Source: Desmodus rotundus (lineage: Eukaryota > Chordata > Mammalia > Chiroptera > Phyllostomidae). Taken from it: DNA of 64,000 bases. The notes beneath the pieces were generated by a model that was not told the origin of the DNA, did no database searches, and saw only the letters and a list, made by a program, of their open reading frames with translations. Shown piece after piece: positions 49,432 to 61,099 of the stretch (position 1 is the first letter of the stretch; each line of letters starts with the position of its first letter). Location of the stretch: the NCBI RefSeq assembly GCF_022682495.2, contig NC_071389.1, positions 180,340,556 to 180,404,555 of the forward strand, in the 5' to 3' direction. A program made the translations under genes and the position numbers.

Positions 49432-49899
49432 CTTTCTTCCCTGCTGAAGGCTCTGGAGTCTGATCAAGCCAGATCCTGGTCCTGACAAAGAAGGTCTCCT
49501 CAACGGCTGCCCACCCTCAGCTCCGTGGATGGGAACGGGAGTATTACCCATCACCTCTCATCTCTTCCCAACAATGCTTCTTTCCTCATCCCTATGAACT
49601 TCTCATTTTGATTCCCAGCCTCCATATTTCCCACCAAGGACCCCTCTCTTTTCAGGATGCCTTTCCAGGCCCCTGAGATCCAACTCTCCTTCAGCAGCTC
49701 CGTCTCCCTGCTTCCTGGACTCGCCCTCCCCAGTTCTTCCCACCTCTCTTCCCGACCCCTCTCCTTGCCTTTCATTCCTAACCGTAGCCCCCCTCATTTC
49801 TTCTAACTCTCCCATCCTGCTTAGCCCCATTTGCCTGTCCCCTCGGGGACGGGGACACCAGCCCGACGCAGTCTCCAATCCTCCCACCCAATCCTCCTT

Positions 49900-50110
49900 C
49901 GCAGAAGGGCGCAGACTCTGGTTCCCTTCAGTTACGAGCAATTCTGGAGAGGGTCTTGGCCCTGAGAGTGCGGGGTTGTTTTGGAAGACCGGGAACAGGG
50001 AAGGAGGCGTCGTGTACTGTGGTTATGGCAACGGAGGGGCGGGGCACTGGACGTCCGCATTGGGCAACGGCTGAGAGAAGAGCCGCGACCAACTGAACTG
50101 GATCAGTAGT
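49900..50110 (-). promoter_or_regulatory. LRRC23: LRRC23 proximal promoter / 5' UTR region with X-box-like sites
   Basis: A GC-rich stretch 0.5-0.7 kb upstream of the start codon. The minus strand has GTTGCCATAACCAC (50032-50019), which resembles the RFX X-box, and a second GTTGCC half-site (50068-50063) close to a CCAATG box. RFX factors drive ciliary genes, which fits LRRC23. The exact transcription start and any 5' UTR splice are not resolved. Confidence 0.5.
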
Positions 50111-51733
50111 GCAGGTTGCATCTTCATTTTCTCAAACCCAGGAACCCGGGTGAGGGATTGGCCAAGGGCCTAAAACAGGGGGCGGGGCTTAGAACTGTGC
50201 GGAGAGTAGGGGATGGGGGCGGGGCTGTCCGTTACTTATACCTGGGACCTTAAAGGGACCGCACTTCCCCAATGCAAAGCGCTGTGAATTCAAGGAAACT
50301 CATCTCCTTAAGCAAAAGGCGAGGGAAGAGGAGCAAATATACTAAGGTAAGTGGACTGATTCCCGGTTCCCTCCTACCTAACCATCGCCACCCCGCCCCG
50401 CACACACACACACCAGGTCCCGTCCTTTCGTTATTTTCAGATGGACCTTTGGACTGGAAGAAGCCCAAGCCCAAAAAAACCTGACTTAGAGTCCTGGCAA
50501 ATCTATAGTTTACTAGCAACTTACCTAAGACTCCGCTTTCCCATTTGTAAAATAGAAATAGTTGATTTAACCACACCAACTTCCAGGGATAAAGTATGAG
50601 TCTAGTCTATGCTAAAGCACTGTACAGATTACTAAACCCGGCTTGGGAGCATTTCACTCCTCCTCATATCCCGGACTGGTTTGATGCAAAACTTTTGGGG
50701 AGAAACTCCTACGTGTGCCCACTAAAATACTCTTTACACAATAGTTAAGCACTGATATAGCCAAGCTAAACCCAGGCACTCCGGCCTGTGACTTGTTGAA
50801 AGAGATAAAACAGAGAGGTTGAGATGCAACAAGTATTTTGTGGTAGATATGGTGTGAGATGCCTTTACAAGTGATATTTAATCTCCACACCAGTCCTGTG
50901 AGATAGATAGTACTTGAAAGAAGAGGAAACTAAGACCTGGGGTGGTTAATATTTATGACACAATTCCTGCCTAGGGAAAGGAGGAGATTACCAATCTTGT
51001 GGAATCTAATATAAATAAAACAGCTAGGCAAGAAGGTAAGATATCGTGTGATTAATTGTGAAGTCATGTGTTACCAAGTGGTCCAATGGAAGATGTGGTG
51101 GGCTGGAAATCAGGAAATATTACCTCCTGCCCTGACTAATTTGGGTAATATAGTTAATAAACAAGTATGTTTTATCACATTTTTGATAAGCACTCTGTGC
51201 CAGGCTGTGCCTGCTGGGCTCTCAAGGACAATAAAACACAGTCCCTGTTCTCAGGGACCTCACAGTCCAGTGACAGGGTTAAGTAAACAAGTAATTCAAT
51301 ATAATGAGTGGTCATAATAATGCCACCCAACACTTGCAGAGTTTTTACTTAGTGCCAGGGGGTAATTTTATAGTACATGGGTATATTTAATACCATCTAT
51401 TCAGCTCACTGAGTCCAGAGGAAGCATCTTTGGTAAGGCCTGGAGGAGAAAGAGCTCAATGGCTGTGCAAGGAAAGCAGGTAGTTCTGTTGGCTGGAACC
51501 ATAGGTGTATGTAGCGGGGTGAGGCAAGATCAGCAAACAGAGCTGGACCACACTAAGGAGTGTGGACTTCATCCTGAAAGCTGTGAGGAGCCACTGGAGG
51601 TGTTATTTTGTGTTTCGTTGAAGGTCTGAATCTGCAATGTGTAATGAGAGTAGATACTCCATCCTCCTCGATAACATCCTTCCCCCAGTAGCTGGTCTAA
51701 ATAGAATCTCCTTCGATTATGAAAGCAATAATT

Positions 51734-51765
51734 AAAATAAAATAAAATAAAATAAAATAAAATAA
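51734..51765. repeat. (AAAAT)n microsatellite
   Basis: About six uninterrupted AAAAT/AAATA units in the LRRC23 upstream region. Confidence 0.9.
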
Positions 51766-51930
51766 TAGAGAAGTGTATAAAAGGAACATAAAAGTCCATG
51801 ATCACCCTCAGCACCACTCTCATTTTTTAATAAAGTTAATTTATTAATGAAGATGTTTAAAAAACACAAATGGTATCAATCATATATACTGTTCATCAAC
51901 TGGCTTATTGTCATTTAAAAATATGTTTTG

Positions 51931-52117
51931 GACCCTGGCTGGTATGGCCCAGTAAATCGAGCACTGGCCTGCCGACTGAAAGGACAACAGTTTGACTCCC
52001 AGTCCAGGCACATGCCAGCTGGGGACGCACGAGAGGCAACTGATCAATGTTTCTCTCCCTCTCTTCCTCCCTCCCTTCCCCTCTAAAAATAAACAAAAGC
52101 TTTATTAAAAAATCTAT
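51931..52117 (+). mobile_element. VES SINE
   Basis: Slightly diverged VES flanked by AAAAATATGTTTTG (51917-51930) and AAAAATATGTTTTTG (52118-52132). Confidence 0.9.
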
Positions 52118-52681
52118 AAAAATATGTTTTTGACATCTCATACCACTAAACATAGATCTCCCTCTTTCTGTTTGATAGTTGTCTAGTATTCCATTATGTG
52201 GATATATGGGAATTATTAAACTGTTCCCTCTTCATGGATATTAACTTCAAAAATTGTCCACATTATAAACAGTGCTGCACCAAAAATCCTCACAGATATA
52301 GCCTTACTATTCTGCATAAGTACTCTCTCTGTACCAGTACTTCTGAAATTGTAACGTGCACAGGAATTGCCTGAGAATCAGATTAAAACAAAGATCCTGA
52401 CCCCACAAGTGATGCCAGCGCTGCTAGTCCACAGACGTTGAGTGACGTGGCTCTGTGGGATCCAGTCTTAGAAGGTGCAGTTTCTGGTTTGAGGATATGT
52501 ACTTACCTTGCCAATCATAATAGGTTGAAAAATAGGCATGTCATTATTTTAATTTGCATTTTTATTGTTGGTGAGGTGGTTTCTTTTTGTATATTTATGT
52601 ACTTGTATTCATATTTATTTTACAAATTGTCTTTTCATATTCTTTTTCATGTTCCTGCTATGTCATTAAGTTTTAAAATTG

Positions 52682-52891
52682 GCCCTGGCTGGTGTGACTC
52701 GGTGGATTAAGTGCCGGACTGTGAACCAAAGGGTCACCAATGCGATTCCCAGTCAGGGCACGTGCCTGGATTGCAGGCCAGGTCCCCAGTGGGAGGCACC
52801 TGAGAGGCAACCACACATGGATGTTTCTCTCCCTCTCTTTCTCCTTCCCCTCCTCTCTGTCTAAAAGTAAATAAATAAAATCTTTAAAAAA
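52682..52891 (+). mobile_element. VES SINE
   Basis: Full-length VES; TAAAATTG repeats at both edges suggest the target-site duplication. Confidence 0.9.
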
Positions 52892-52989
52892 TAATAAAAT
52901 TGATCTGGAGAAGCTGTTTTTGATTTGGATAGTAACTGTGGCAGAGACTGCGCTTGCCTATCTGACATTCATTCTTCCCTTTTTTCTCC

Positions 52990-53530
52990 CTAAGAGAACA
53001 GTTTTAAAAAAGCTTTATTAACATTTAACTAACATACCATAAAATTCGCCCAATTGTACTGAATTGAATGTACAATTCAGTGGCTTTTAGTATGTTCAGA
53101 GTTGTGCAACCATCACTACAATGAAATTTAGAACATTTTCATCACCCCCAAAGAAGCCCTCTACCCCTTAGCCACATGCATCTCAACCCTCCCTTCCACT
53201 CCTGCCCCTGGCCACCACTAATCCCTTCTGTCTTTATAAATTTGCCAATTTTGTACACTTTACATAAATGAACCATACAATGGGGGGTCCTTTTTAAATA
53301 GCTTCCTTCTCTTGGCATAATGTTTTTAAGGTCCATCCGTGTTGTAGTCCATATCAGTACTTCATCTCTTTTAATTGCTGAACAATATTTCATCGTATGG
53401 TTTTTAGTCTTAAATTCACCTGAAATAATTTGTGTGTATAGTGTGAGGTAGGGATCTAACATTTTGCCAAAAGGGAGCTGATTTTCTCAACACCATTTGT
53501 CTGTTAATCCCATTTTTCCCTTCTGATTTG
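52990..53530 (-). mobile_element. L1 LINE fragment (ORF2 end)
   Basis: The minus strand encodes the eroded end of L1 ORF2, with MKYCSAIKRDEVL and TTRMDLKNIM motifs, interrupted by stops. The plus strand has the typical TGTGCAACCATCACTACAAT segment. Confidence 0.85.
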
Positions 53531-53545
53531 AAATGCCATCTTTAT

Positions 53546-53550
<5 letters not shown>

Positions 53551-53614
<64 letters not shown>
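53551..53614. repeat. (TA)32 microsatellite
   Basis: Sixty-four bases of pure TA between the L1 fragment and the mariner remnant. Confidence 0.97.
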
Positions 53615-53617
<3 letters not shown>

Positions 53618-53807
53618 TCTGAACTATTATTTTCCATTGATATGTCTGGCTATTTCTGCTTTAGTGCCACATTGTCTTAGCTGTTGGTTTTTCTGGATAT
53701 ATCATGTATGCTGCTACCTTATTAGTTCTAATAATAGAGTGGATAGTCTAATAGACAGAGAGAAGTGGAGGAGTTCAATAAAACTTAAAAACCAAGTTCT
53801 TAAAATA

Positions 53808-54374
53808 CACCAGGGCAGGCCCCCCAAAACCCCAGAATTTAATTATAAAGAGTTGTGTATTTATTCTTACATGTTTAAACATCAGTCACCTTCAAAATAC
53901 TGTCCATTTGATGCAATACACCTATCGAAACGTTTTTCCATTGCTCAAAAACGGTTTTTGAACTTGTCAATTTTGATGCCTTTAGTGCTTCTGGAGTTTT
54001 TTGTTTCGCCTCTTCCACATTGGCAAATGTTTCCCTTTGAGGACTTTTTTCATCTGGAAATGAAAGAAAGTCGCTCAGGGGAGATCTGTAAAGAGGGTGG
54101 AGCATGGGGGTCGTGCTATTTTTTGGTCAAAAACTGCTGAACACTCAGTGTGATGTGGGCAGGTGCACTCGCAAATCACCCATCATGAAATGGGCAGACA
54201 TATGTTTAGTCTTCAAAAAAAATTCACTGAAGCTGTACACAGCCTCTCCTAACAATGTCAGCTGGTACACTGATTCAGACAGGTTCCTGGAACACTCACC
54301 TAGTGGGGAAGCCTATCCTACAAGTGGCACGCCCTTCAGAAGATAATTCCAGGCTTTTGGGGGGTCCCCTCTTG
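53808..54374 (-). mobile_element. Deleted mariner-family element with transposase remnant
   Basis: Imperfect terminal inverted repeats of about 30 bp (core CCCCCCAAAA) lie just inside TA dinucleotides at 53806-53807 and 54375-54376. The minus-strand frame 54105-53875 resembles the C-terminal part of a mariner transposase (FEQWKNVSIG, ETFANVEEAKQK). At 567 bp it is less than half the length of an autonomous mariner, and the catalytic region is absent. Confidence 0.75.
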
Positions 54375-55357
54375 TATAGGAAATGCAGATTAAATATATA
54401 TATGGTATAGGATTCATTGAAGGTGGAAGAATCTTGAAGCAGAAAGAATGGGAAGCTAAGGATGGTAAGGGCCTAAAGTAAGAAGGTGGCATAGAGAGGA
54501 AACTTCAACAGGACTCAATAACTGAAAAGACATAGGGTGTGAAGAAGAGGAATATAGTCAGGGTTTGGCTGAATCTAGGATTCCTAGAAAAATAGTATTG
54601 GCAGTGAAAAGGAGTGGAGAGGTTTGAACTTGGAGCTGCAGAAGATGATCGCTTTCTTTGGGACTTACTGAGATTGCAATGGTAGTGGAACATCCATTTG
54701 GAGGCATCCATTATACCACTGGAGACAGGGAGCTAGAGCTGAGCCTCAGGATGGCTGATCCTTTTGCTCCACTATCCTTCCCAGGACTGCAGCCCACGGA
54801 ACAGCCTTCCCCCATGGCTGGGTTCTCCCACTGTGATGGCTGCAGGTAGCAATCAGGGACCCAACTGAAACCAGGCATAGTCAGACAGAGTTCCTTTTTG
54901 CTGCTTTTGCAGAAGAGCAAGGAAGCTTCTTTTCCAGAATTCCCTGCTACCCCGGGATTTTCTTTTATGTGAAATAATAAATGTCCTTAAATACCATTTG
55001 GTCAGAGTTTCTGTGACTCAGTGGAAAGCATCTCAATAGCACCTATATTTTCTTTGTATCTCTATCAGCCACAGTTTGCAACATTTCAACAAAAGATGTG
55101 TGTGTGCACAGGTTTCCCATTTTTCACATTCAGATTATACTCAAAGGTTAAATAACATCTATCGCTGTCAGTGGTGGTAAATGTTTAACAGGCTCTCCAG
55201 GGAGAAATAAAGCCCTAATTTTTACTATTTGCTTATTTCTCTGCTGTAAATACTCCTACCATGGCTGATTTCAGGCTAGCGACTCACAATGTGGTGTTTC
55301 CATACGTGACCCTACAGACACGAGTAGAGGTAAATAGCTTCAAGAGCACAGATATAG

Positions 55358-55752
55358 TAAAATTATTATGGGCTGAATTGTGTCCTCCTGAAATTCGTAT
55401 GTTAAAGCTCTAACCCTCACCTCCCCAAACCTCAGAATGACTGTATTTGGAGACTGGGCCTTTAAAAATATGATTAAGTTAAAATGAGGCTATTTAGGTG
55501 GCCCAAATCCCACCTGACTGGCATCAGTATAGGAAGGGGAAATTTGGACACAGGGCACCCGCACACAGAGAAAAAGACTGTGAGGGCACAAGAAGGCAGC
55601 CAGCCATCTGCAAGCTAAGGACAGAAGCCTCAGAAGAAACCAAACCTACCGACACCTTGCTCTTGGACTTTTTGCCTCCAGGTCTGTGAGAAAATTAACT
55701 TCTGTTTAAACTATGTAGTATTTAGTCATGGCAGTTTTAGCAGACTAATGCA
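55358..55752 (+). mobile_element. MLT1-type solo LTR (ERVL-MaLR)
   Basis: Near-complete ancient LTR, from ATGGGCTGAATTGTGTCCTC to GCAGACTAATGC, with the AGGCCTCAGAAGAAACCAA-like internal segment. No internal retroviral sequence is attached. Confidence 0.8.
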
Positions 55753-56157
55753 AAAATGTAGTAAAATAGTGAGAAAGTGATAAGTTTTGAGTACTTTATT
55801 GAAATTACATTTATACAATTTAATTTTAATTTTTTAATTTTTATTTTTTAGAATTACAGCATCACATTTTACTTCCTGAATTTTGCAGTTCAGCATTAAT
55901 ATCACCACATGTATACAATGGTGTAAAACAAGTACAGTGGTATTTTCAATACAAAATAAACACTTGTTTTAGAAAAACTATACTTTGTATCTACACAGAC
56001 AGCCTAGCTTTTACAAACAATAGCCAAAATTAAAATTAACCATAAAATTAACTGTAAAAAAAAATTGGGACAACTGTAGTAGAATAAACAATAAAAAGAA
56101 AGAAAGAAAATCATTTCTGCCAGAAAAAAAATAAAAGTAAAATAAAATTAACTATAT

Positions 56158-56310
56158 GCCCTGGCTGGTGTGGCTTAGTGGATTCAGTGCTGCCCTGTGA
56201 ACTTAAAGGTTGCTGGTTCGATTCCCAGTCAGAGCACATGCCTAGCTTGCAGGCCAGGTCCCTAGTTGGGGGCATGGGAGAGGAAACTGCTTGGTTTCTT
56301 TCAACAGAGA
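56158..56310 (+). mobile_element. VES SINE, left arm of an inverted pair
   Basis: VES head to mid-body, truncated where it meets an oppositely oriented VES at about 56305-56315. Confidence 0.85.
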
Positions 56311-56480
56311 GAGGGGAAAGGAAGGACATAGAGAGGTACAGAAACATCCATGTGATATACGAGAGATACATTGATCTGCTGCCCCTCGCAAGCCCCCAGC
56401 CAGGGACCTGGCCTGCAACCAAACCAGCAACCTTTCAGTTCATAAGCCGGTACTCAATCCACTGAGCCACACCAGCCAGA
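56311..56480 (-). mobile_element. VES SINE, right arm of an inverted pair
   Basis: Reverse-oriented VES ending in the reverse complement of the VES head (CCACTGAGCCACACCAGCCA). With the left arm it forms a tail-to-tail inverted repeat of about 320 bp. Confidence 0.85.
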
Positions 56481-56939
56481 GCTGAGTCCCAAATTTTTAT
56501 TTCTAACCAAGAACTCTTTGCTCAGTCCCAGGCTTATATAGCTAACCTCCTACTTCTCTGCTTTTAAGACTCACCAGCATCTCAAACTTAAGGCATCCAA
56601 AGACAAATTCTGTATCTTGTTCCCTAACTGCTTTTTCTGAGCTTTCCCTACATCACCATTCCTATGTTCAAACCAGAAACCCAGGGTCATCCTTGTCATT
56701 TTTTCTCCCTCAGCAACACCTTCCCACTAATCCCCACTGAATCTACCACCGAGTGTGACCTGTTCTACCTCCAAATGTATCTTGAATCCATCCACTTCTC
56801 TCCATCTTGTGATACCTCTCTTACCCAAAATATTATCACTCCCTGGAACTACTACAATAGTCTCCTAAATAGTCTGATTCCACTCTTTCTCTCATCCAAT
56901 TATCTTCCATAAGTAGCTATAGTGAGCTTTTTCAATTGT

Positions 56940-57690
56940 AAAGAGAAGCCTCTATTTTAACCCCTCAGTCTTTCCTGTTGTTCTGAGGATAAAATACTCA
57001 TCACCATGGTCTATACGCAAAGCCCAGAAAGGTCTGTCATAACCTTTGCTATTGGGCTTGAGCTCCGCTTGGGCCACACAGTCGTCTTTCCAGTTCCTCG
57101 GACCTCAGCTCCCTCCCTCTTCAGGGCTTTCACTTATACTCTTTTTTTTTTTTTTTTTTTTTAAGATTTTATTTATTTTTAGATAGAGGGGCGGGAAAGG
57201 AGAAAGAGGTTGAGAAACATCCATGTGTGGTTGCCTCTCACATGCCATGTGCTGGAGCCCTGGCCCGCAACCCAGGCATGTGCTGACTGGGAATCTAAGG
57301 AATCAAACTAGTGACCCTTTGGTTCGCAGGCCAGCGCTCCATCCACTGAGCCACACCAGCCATGGCTCACTTATTCACATATATGTGGAACTCAACTAAC
57401 TTCCACTCACCCTCTAGGCCTCAGATTAAAAGGGACCTCCTTAGAAAGGCCTTTCCTGACACCTAATCCAAATTAGGATCCCCTCACATAATTCCCTGCT
57501 TTTCCTTGGTAGTAGTAAACACAATTTGTCTTTATATATAAATTTGTGAGTCAAGTTTGTTCCCTTCTAGATGCCATCAAGGACTTCTGTGTTGGCTTCT
57601 TCTAACTCCAACAGACCTTGAGTTTCATACCACATTCTACTGCCTGGCACAGTGCACGCTACACAGTAAGTGCTCAATAAATGCTTACCG
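56940..57690 (+). mobile_element. L2 LINE fragment, split by a VES
   Basis: Starts with AAAATACTCATCACCATGGT and continues with GGGCTTTCACTTATACTC, is interrupted by the VES at 57141-57367, then resumes with CTCTAGGCCTCAGATTAAAA and ends CTCAATAAATGCTT. Confidence 0.75.
57141..57367 (-). mobile_element. VES SINE inserted in an L2
   Basis: Reverse VES with a long poly(T) on its left. It interrupts an L2 fragment; related CACTTAT motifs flank it. Confidence 0.88.
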
Positions 57691-57941
57691 CATGAATATT
57701 AAACGTGCTTTCTAAAAGTAATTAAAGATACCCTCCCTCGTTGTGGTATTGTCTTTGTGTAGATGAAATATGCTTACCTCCTCCCTCTACTTTGAGAATC
57801 ACAGTTGAGGACTGAAGAAAGAACAAGCCAGGGAGATAGCCCGTTAGGATTCACTAGAAGGAAGTAGAGATCCTGAAGGATATAAAGGTAGAAAGAAAAC
57901 TCCAAATAGCTGAGGCAGTATTTTAAAAATTAGCAAGGATA

Positions 57942-58133
57942 TGCCCTGGTCGGATGGCTCAGTTAACTGGGGCATCCCCTCCTACACCAAAAGGCTGCGG
58001 GTTCAATCCCCTGGGAGGCGGCAGACAGATGTTTCTCTCTCTCCCACTCCTTTCACCTCTCTCTAAAGCCAATGATAGAAAGTATCCTCAGGTGAGCCCT
58101 GAGGATACTTTCCAGGTGATTTTTTTTTTTTTT
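57942..58133 (+). mobile_element. Short VES-related SINE with hairpin-bearing tail
   Basis: Head CCCTGGTCGGATGGCTCAGT, shortened body, then a 15-bp perfect hairpin and a T-run. The whole unit is flanked by a perfect 14-bp duplication AATTAGCAAGGATA (57928-57941 and 58134-58147). Confidence 0.85.
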
Positions 58134-58449
58134 AATTAGCAAGGATAAACAAAAACTTTGGATGACCAACCGACTTATCTAGGTAAGGCTGGCAGAGTTG
58201 AAGAGGCACTGGTTATTGCAGTGGGTGTGCTTCTTTATGCTGCGGTTTCCAACGTAACCTGTGTCTCCTCCTTCCGGCTTCCAACTTCCTGGGTGAACAA
58301 AAAGATTCTCCCCCGCGGAGGGTCCCTAGATACAATTACACTGATAGCAGGAAGGAGAGGGAGATGGGGAAGCAAAAGAAAAAACTTTAGAAGGATGGAA
58401 GAAGGGAGCCCTTTAAACGTAATGAAACTCGGGGTGCAGGAGCCCTAGT

Positions 58450-58890
58450 CCCTTCCTCTCCACCTTGGAGCGCGGGGCTAGACTAGCTGCCCATTAAGCG
58501 CCCACTCAGCGGGCCGCGCTTCCGCCCTAGCGCCTCTGTTCCGGGACAACCTTCCAGACGCCGAAGCTGGCGCCGGAAGGAGGTGGGCGGGGCGGAAGAG
58601 GCAGTCGCGGGCGGGGCCCCAGGTGAAGGGCTCCGGGCTCGGCCGTGGGCGGCCGAAGCGAGCTGGGAGGAGACCCCAGCAGTGGGTGTGGCTGCTGTGG
58701 GGCGCGCCAGCCTCTCCGGCCGCTGCGCGCCCCTCGCCCGCCCCTCTCCCGATTGCCGCCAGCTGTGAGTCAGCGGCACCGCCCGCCCGACTTTGCTGCT
58801 GTTGCGTAACGCACCGGCTGGCGGCGCGGGGCTCGGCACCTCCGCTGCGGCTGACATTTTCTGCAGTCGCCAGCTGGTCACCGTTCTTGG
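58450..58890. promoter_or_regulatory. Orphan CpG island
   Basis: GC-rich, CpG-dense block in an otherwise AT-rich repeat region, about 8.5-9 kb upstream of LRRC23. It contains ETS-type CCGGAAG, an AP-1 site TGAGTCA near 58766, and TTGCGTAA (C/EBP or CRE-like) near 58803. No recognised exon. It could be a distal LRRC23 promoter or the promoter of a noncoding RNA. Confidence 0.55.
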
Positions 58891-59486
58891 GTTTTGCAGG
58901 ATGGCTTGTTTAACCTTTCCAAGCCTGGGTTTCCGAATCTGTTAAGAATTGTGATATGTTTGTTGCGAGGTTTAAATGAGATGCAGTATACTGGTGTTTC
59001 ATCATATACACATTTAATGTGGACTCAGCAATACTCAAGATTAAATAGGGCAGAAGGTCGCCAGCCACCATTCCTCACGAATGTGAGATGGGAGACTAGA
59101 CTATTCATGGTTTCTTGGCACCAGTTCTGGGCCTTTAAGTGTGTATCTTGTGAATCTCACTGTGATTCTTGTGTTTTGTTTTTAAAACTAGATTCTGGTG
59201 TTTTAAGATGTGTTTTTTCCATATAACAGTACCCATCTGAAGGCAACCCAACCCTTTCATTGGTCATGCAACCAAATTTACAGAAATCTCTTTACATGCT
59301 GGAAAAAAAAATAAAAAATAAAAAATAATAGCTTACTGAGGCATGCTATGCCCAGCTCCACTGTGGCACATAAATACAATGTGACCTCAAATCTGTTATG
59401 TGCAAACAAGATTCAACGAATTTGTGAAATCAGGTCAAATTCTATAACTACTCCCATGAGAGCCAAGTTCACATGATAACTCTTTT

Positions 59487-59620
59487 AAAATACATATTTA
59501 TTTTAGAGGAACGGAGGGAGAGATACTTAGATGCGAGAAAGAAACACTGATCAGTGACCAATGGTGACCTTTTGCTTTGTGGGAGGATGCCCAACCAACT
59601 GAACCACACCGGTCAGGGCT
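59487..59620 (-). mobile_element. Diverged VES-related SINE
   Basis: Reverse orientation, with poorly preserved head (AACTGAACCACACCGGTCAG) and tail. Flanked by CATGATAACTC / CATGTGATAACTC. Confidence 0.7.
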
Positions 59621-60706
59621 CATGTGATAACTCCGTAATGAAGACTGAAGGAACACTAAATTTATGCCTGGAGGAAATGAACCAGAAATCTGTTACTAAC
59701 AATGGCAATATATGACAAAAAAAGAAAAAATAAAGCTCTTAGTCTCAAGTCACAGTTCAAACCTCCTGCCAGAGAAGACCGCCTTTGGATGGGAGGATTT
59801 CAAAACCAGCCACAGATGGCCTAACAGTTTTAGAAACCACTTTAACCTCAAAAGAATGCAAACTAACTGCTGGTTAGGCTGCATCTATGGAGGAACAGGC
59901 AGCAAAACCCATTCAGAGCTACTGAAAAGAATCACTGGGCTATCTTTCAGAATATAATAAGGCTAGTATCTTCTCTGGGTAAAATGCCCAACTGCTTTTG
60001 TATTTCCAAACTAGATACACAAAGCAACTAATGCCTTTTGACCTCCTCTCTCTCCCTCTCTCATGGTGGCAGTGTAGCTCTGTATTTAATAAAGCCAGAC
60101 ATGTTCTACAGGGGTACATATCCCCCCAAAGAAAAAAAAATTGCTCGTACTTTAGCAATCAAATGCAAAGTCCTGAGTGACTGCAGCCCTTTTCCTGATT
60201 TGGTTCTAGAAGTAGAGTAGGACCTCCAAGAGAATGGCCTTGGCTTTACTGTTGCTGATTGCAGGCAGCAGTACCATGCTAAGGTACCATACACTTTATG
60301 AGTGTGTTCATAAAGCCATCAAAGTCTGCCTCCCCCCAGCATCACGCCTATCCTTCACTCAGCTGATCTAAGCATGACTTGCTATTTCAAAACCACATAC
60401 ATGAGGCTGAGATTCCTCCTTGACTCCCAGAGCCATAACTGCTGACCCTAGTGTTAATGTGGTACTAAGCTGGAAGAGTTGAAAGTTCTTCAGTATTGCC
60501 AGTTGCATCATTTATATCAGACAGGGAAATAATCAAGCCTAAACCCAATCCATGCATATGAGGAAGAATGTGTTTAGGACTTTAAGGATTTTTTATTAAC
60601 AAAGAAATGAAACTCATTGTTTAAGTGGCCTGGCAAGTGGCTTGTGAAAGAAATTGAAGGGCTTCTTGGGAGCCACAGAGAAACACTAATAAAAAGCTTG
60701 AGGAAC

Positions 60707-60907
60707 AGCCCTGGTTGGTGTGGCTCAGTGGATTGAGCACTGGCCTGCAAACCAAAGGGTCACTGGTTGGATTCCCAGTCAGGGCACATGCCTGGGCCAG
60801 GTCCCCAGTGTGGGGTGCATGAGAGGCAACTTCATGTTGATGTTTCTGTCTCCTTCTTTCTCCCTCTCCTCCCTTCTGTCTAAAAGAAGATAAATAAAAT
60901 CTTTTTT
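60707..60907 (+). mobile_element. VES SINE
   Basis: Flanked by AAAAGCTTGAGGAAC (60692-60706) and AAAAGTTTGAGGAAC (60908-60922). Confidence 0.92.
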
Positions 60908-61099
60908 AAAAGTTTGAGGAACTGATAAAATCCCCAGAAGATAAAGACATAATGAACAGGAAGAAAAGATCAGTTCAAGTCTTCATGGATATGTTGAGGT
61001 GTTCCATACTGCCAAAAACCTGAATGATTTAATTTCTGAATAAAAGTGCTCTATGAAGAGAAACCTGAAAATTACAGGTATACTTAAATCTATGCATTG

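Noticed and set aside
58483..58881. 132-codon minus-strand open frame in the orphan CpG island
   Set aside because: Pro/Ala/Arg-rich with no recognised homology; GC richness is enough to explain it. The island itself is kept as a finding.
59700..60180. Possible processed pseudogene (small open frames and AATAAA near 60088)
   Set aside because: No similarity to a known protein recognised in any frame; left as unannotated intergenic DNA.
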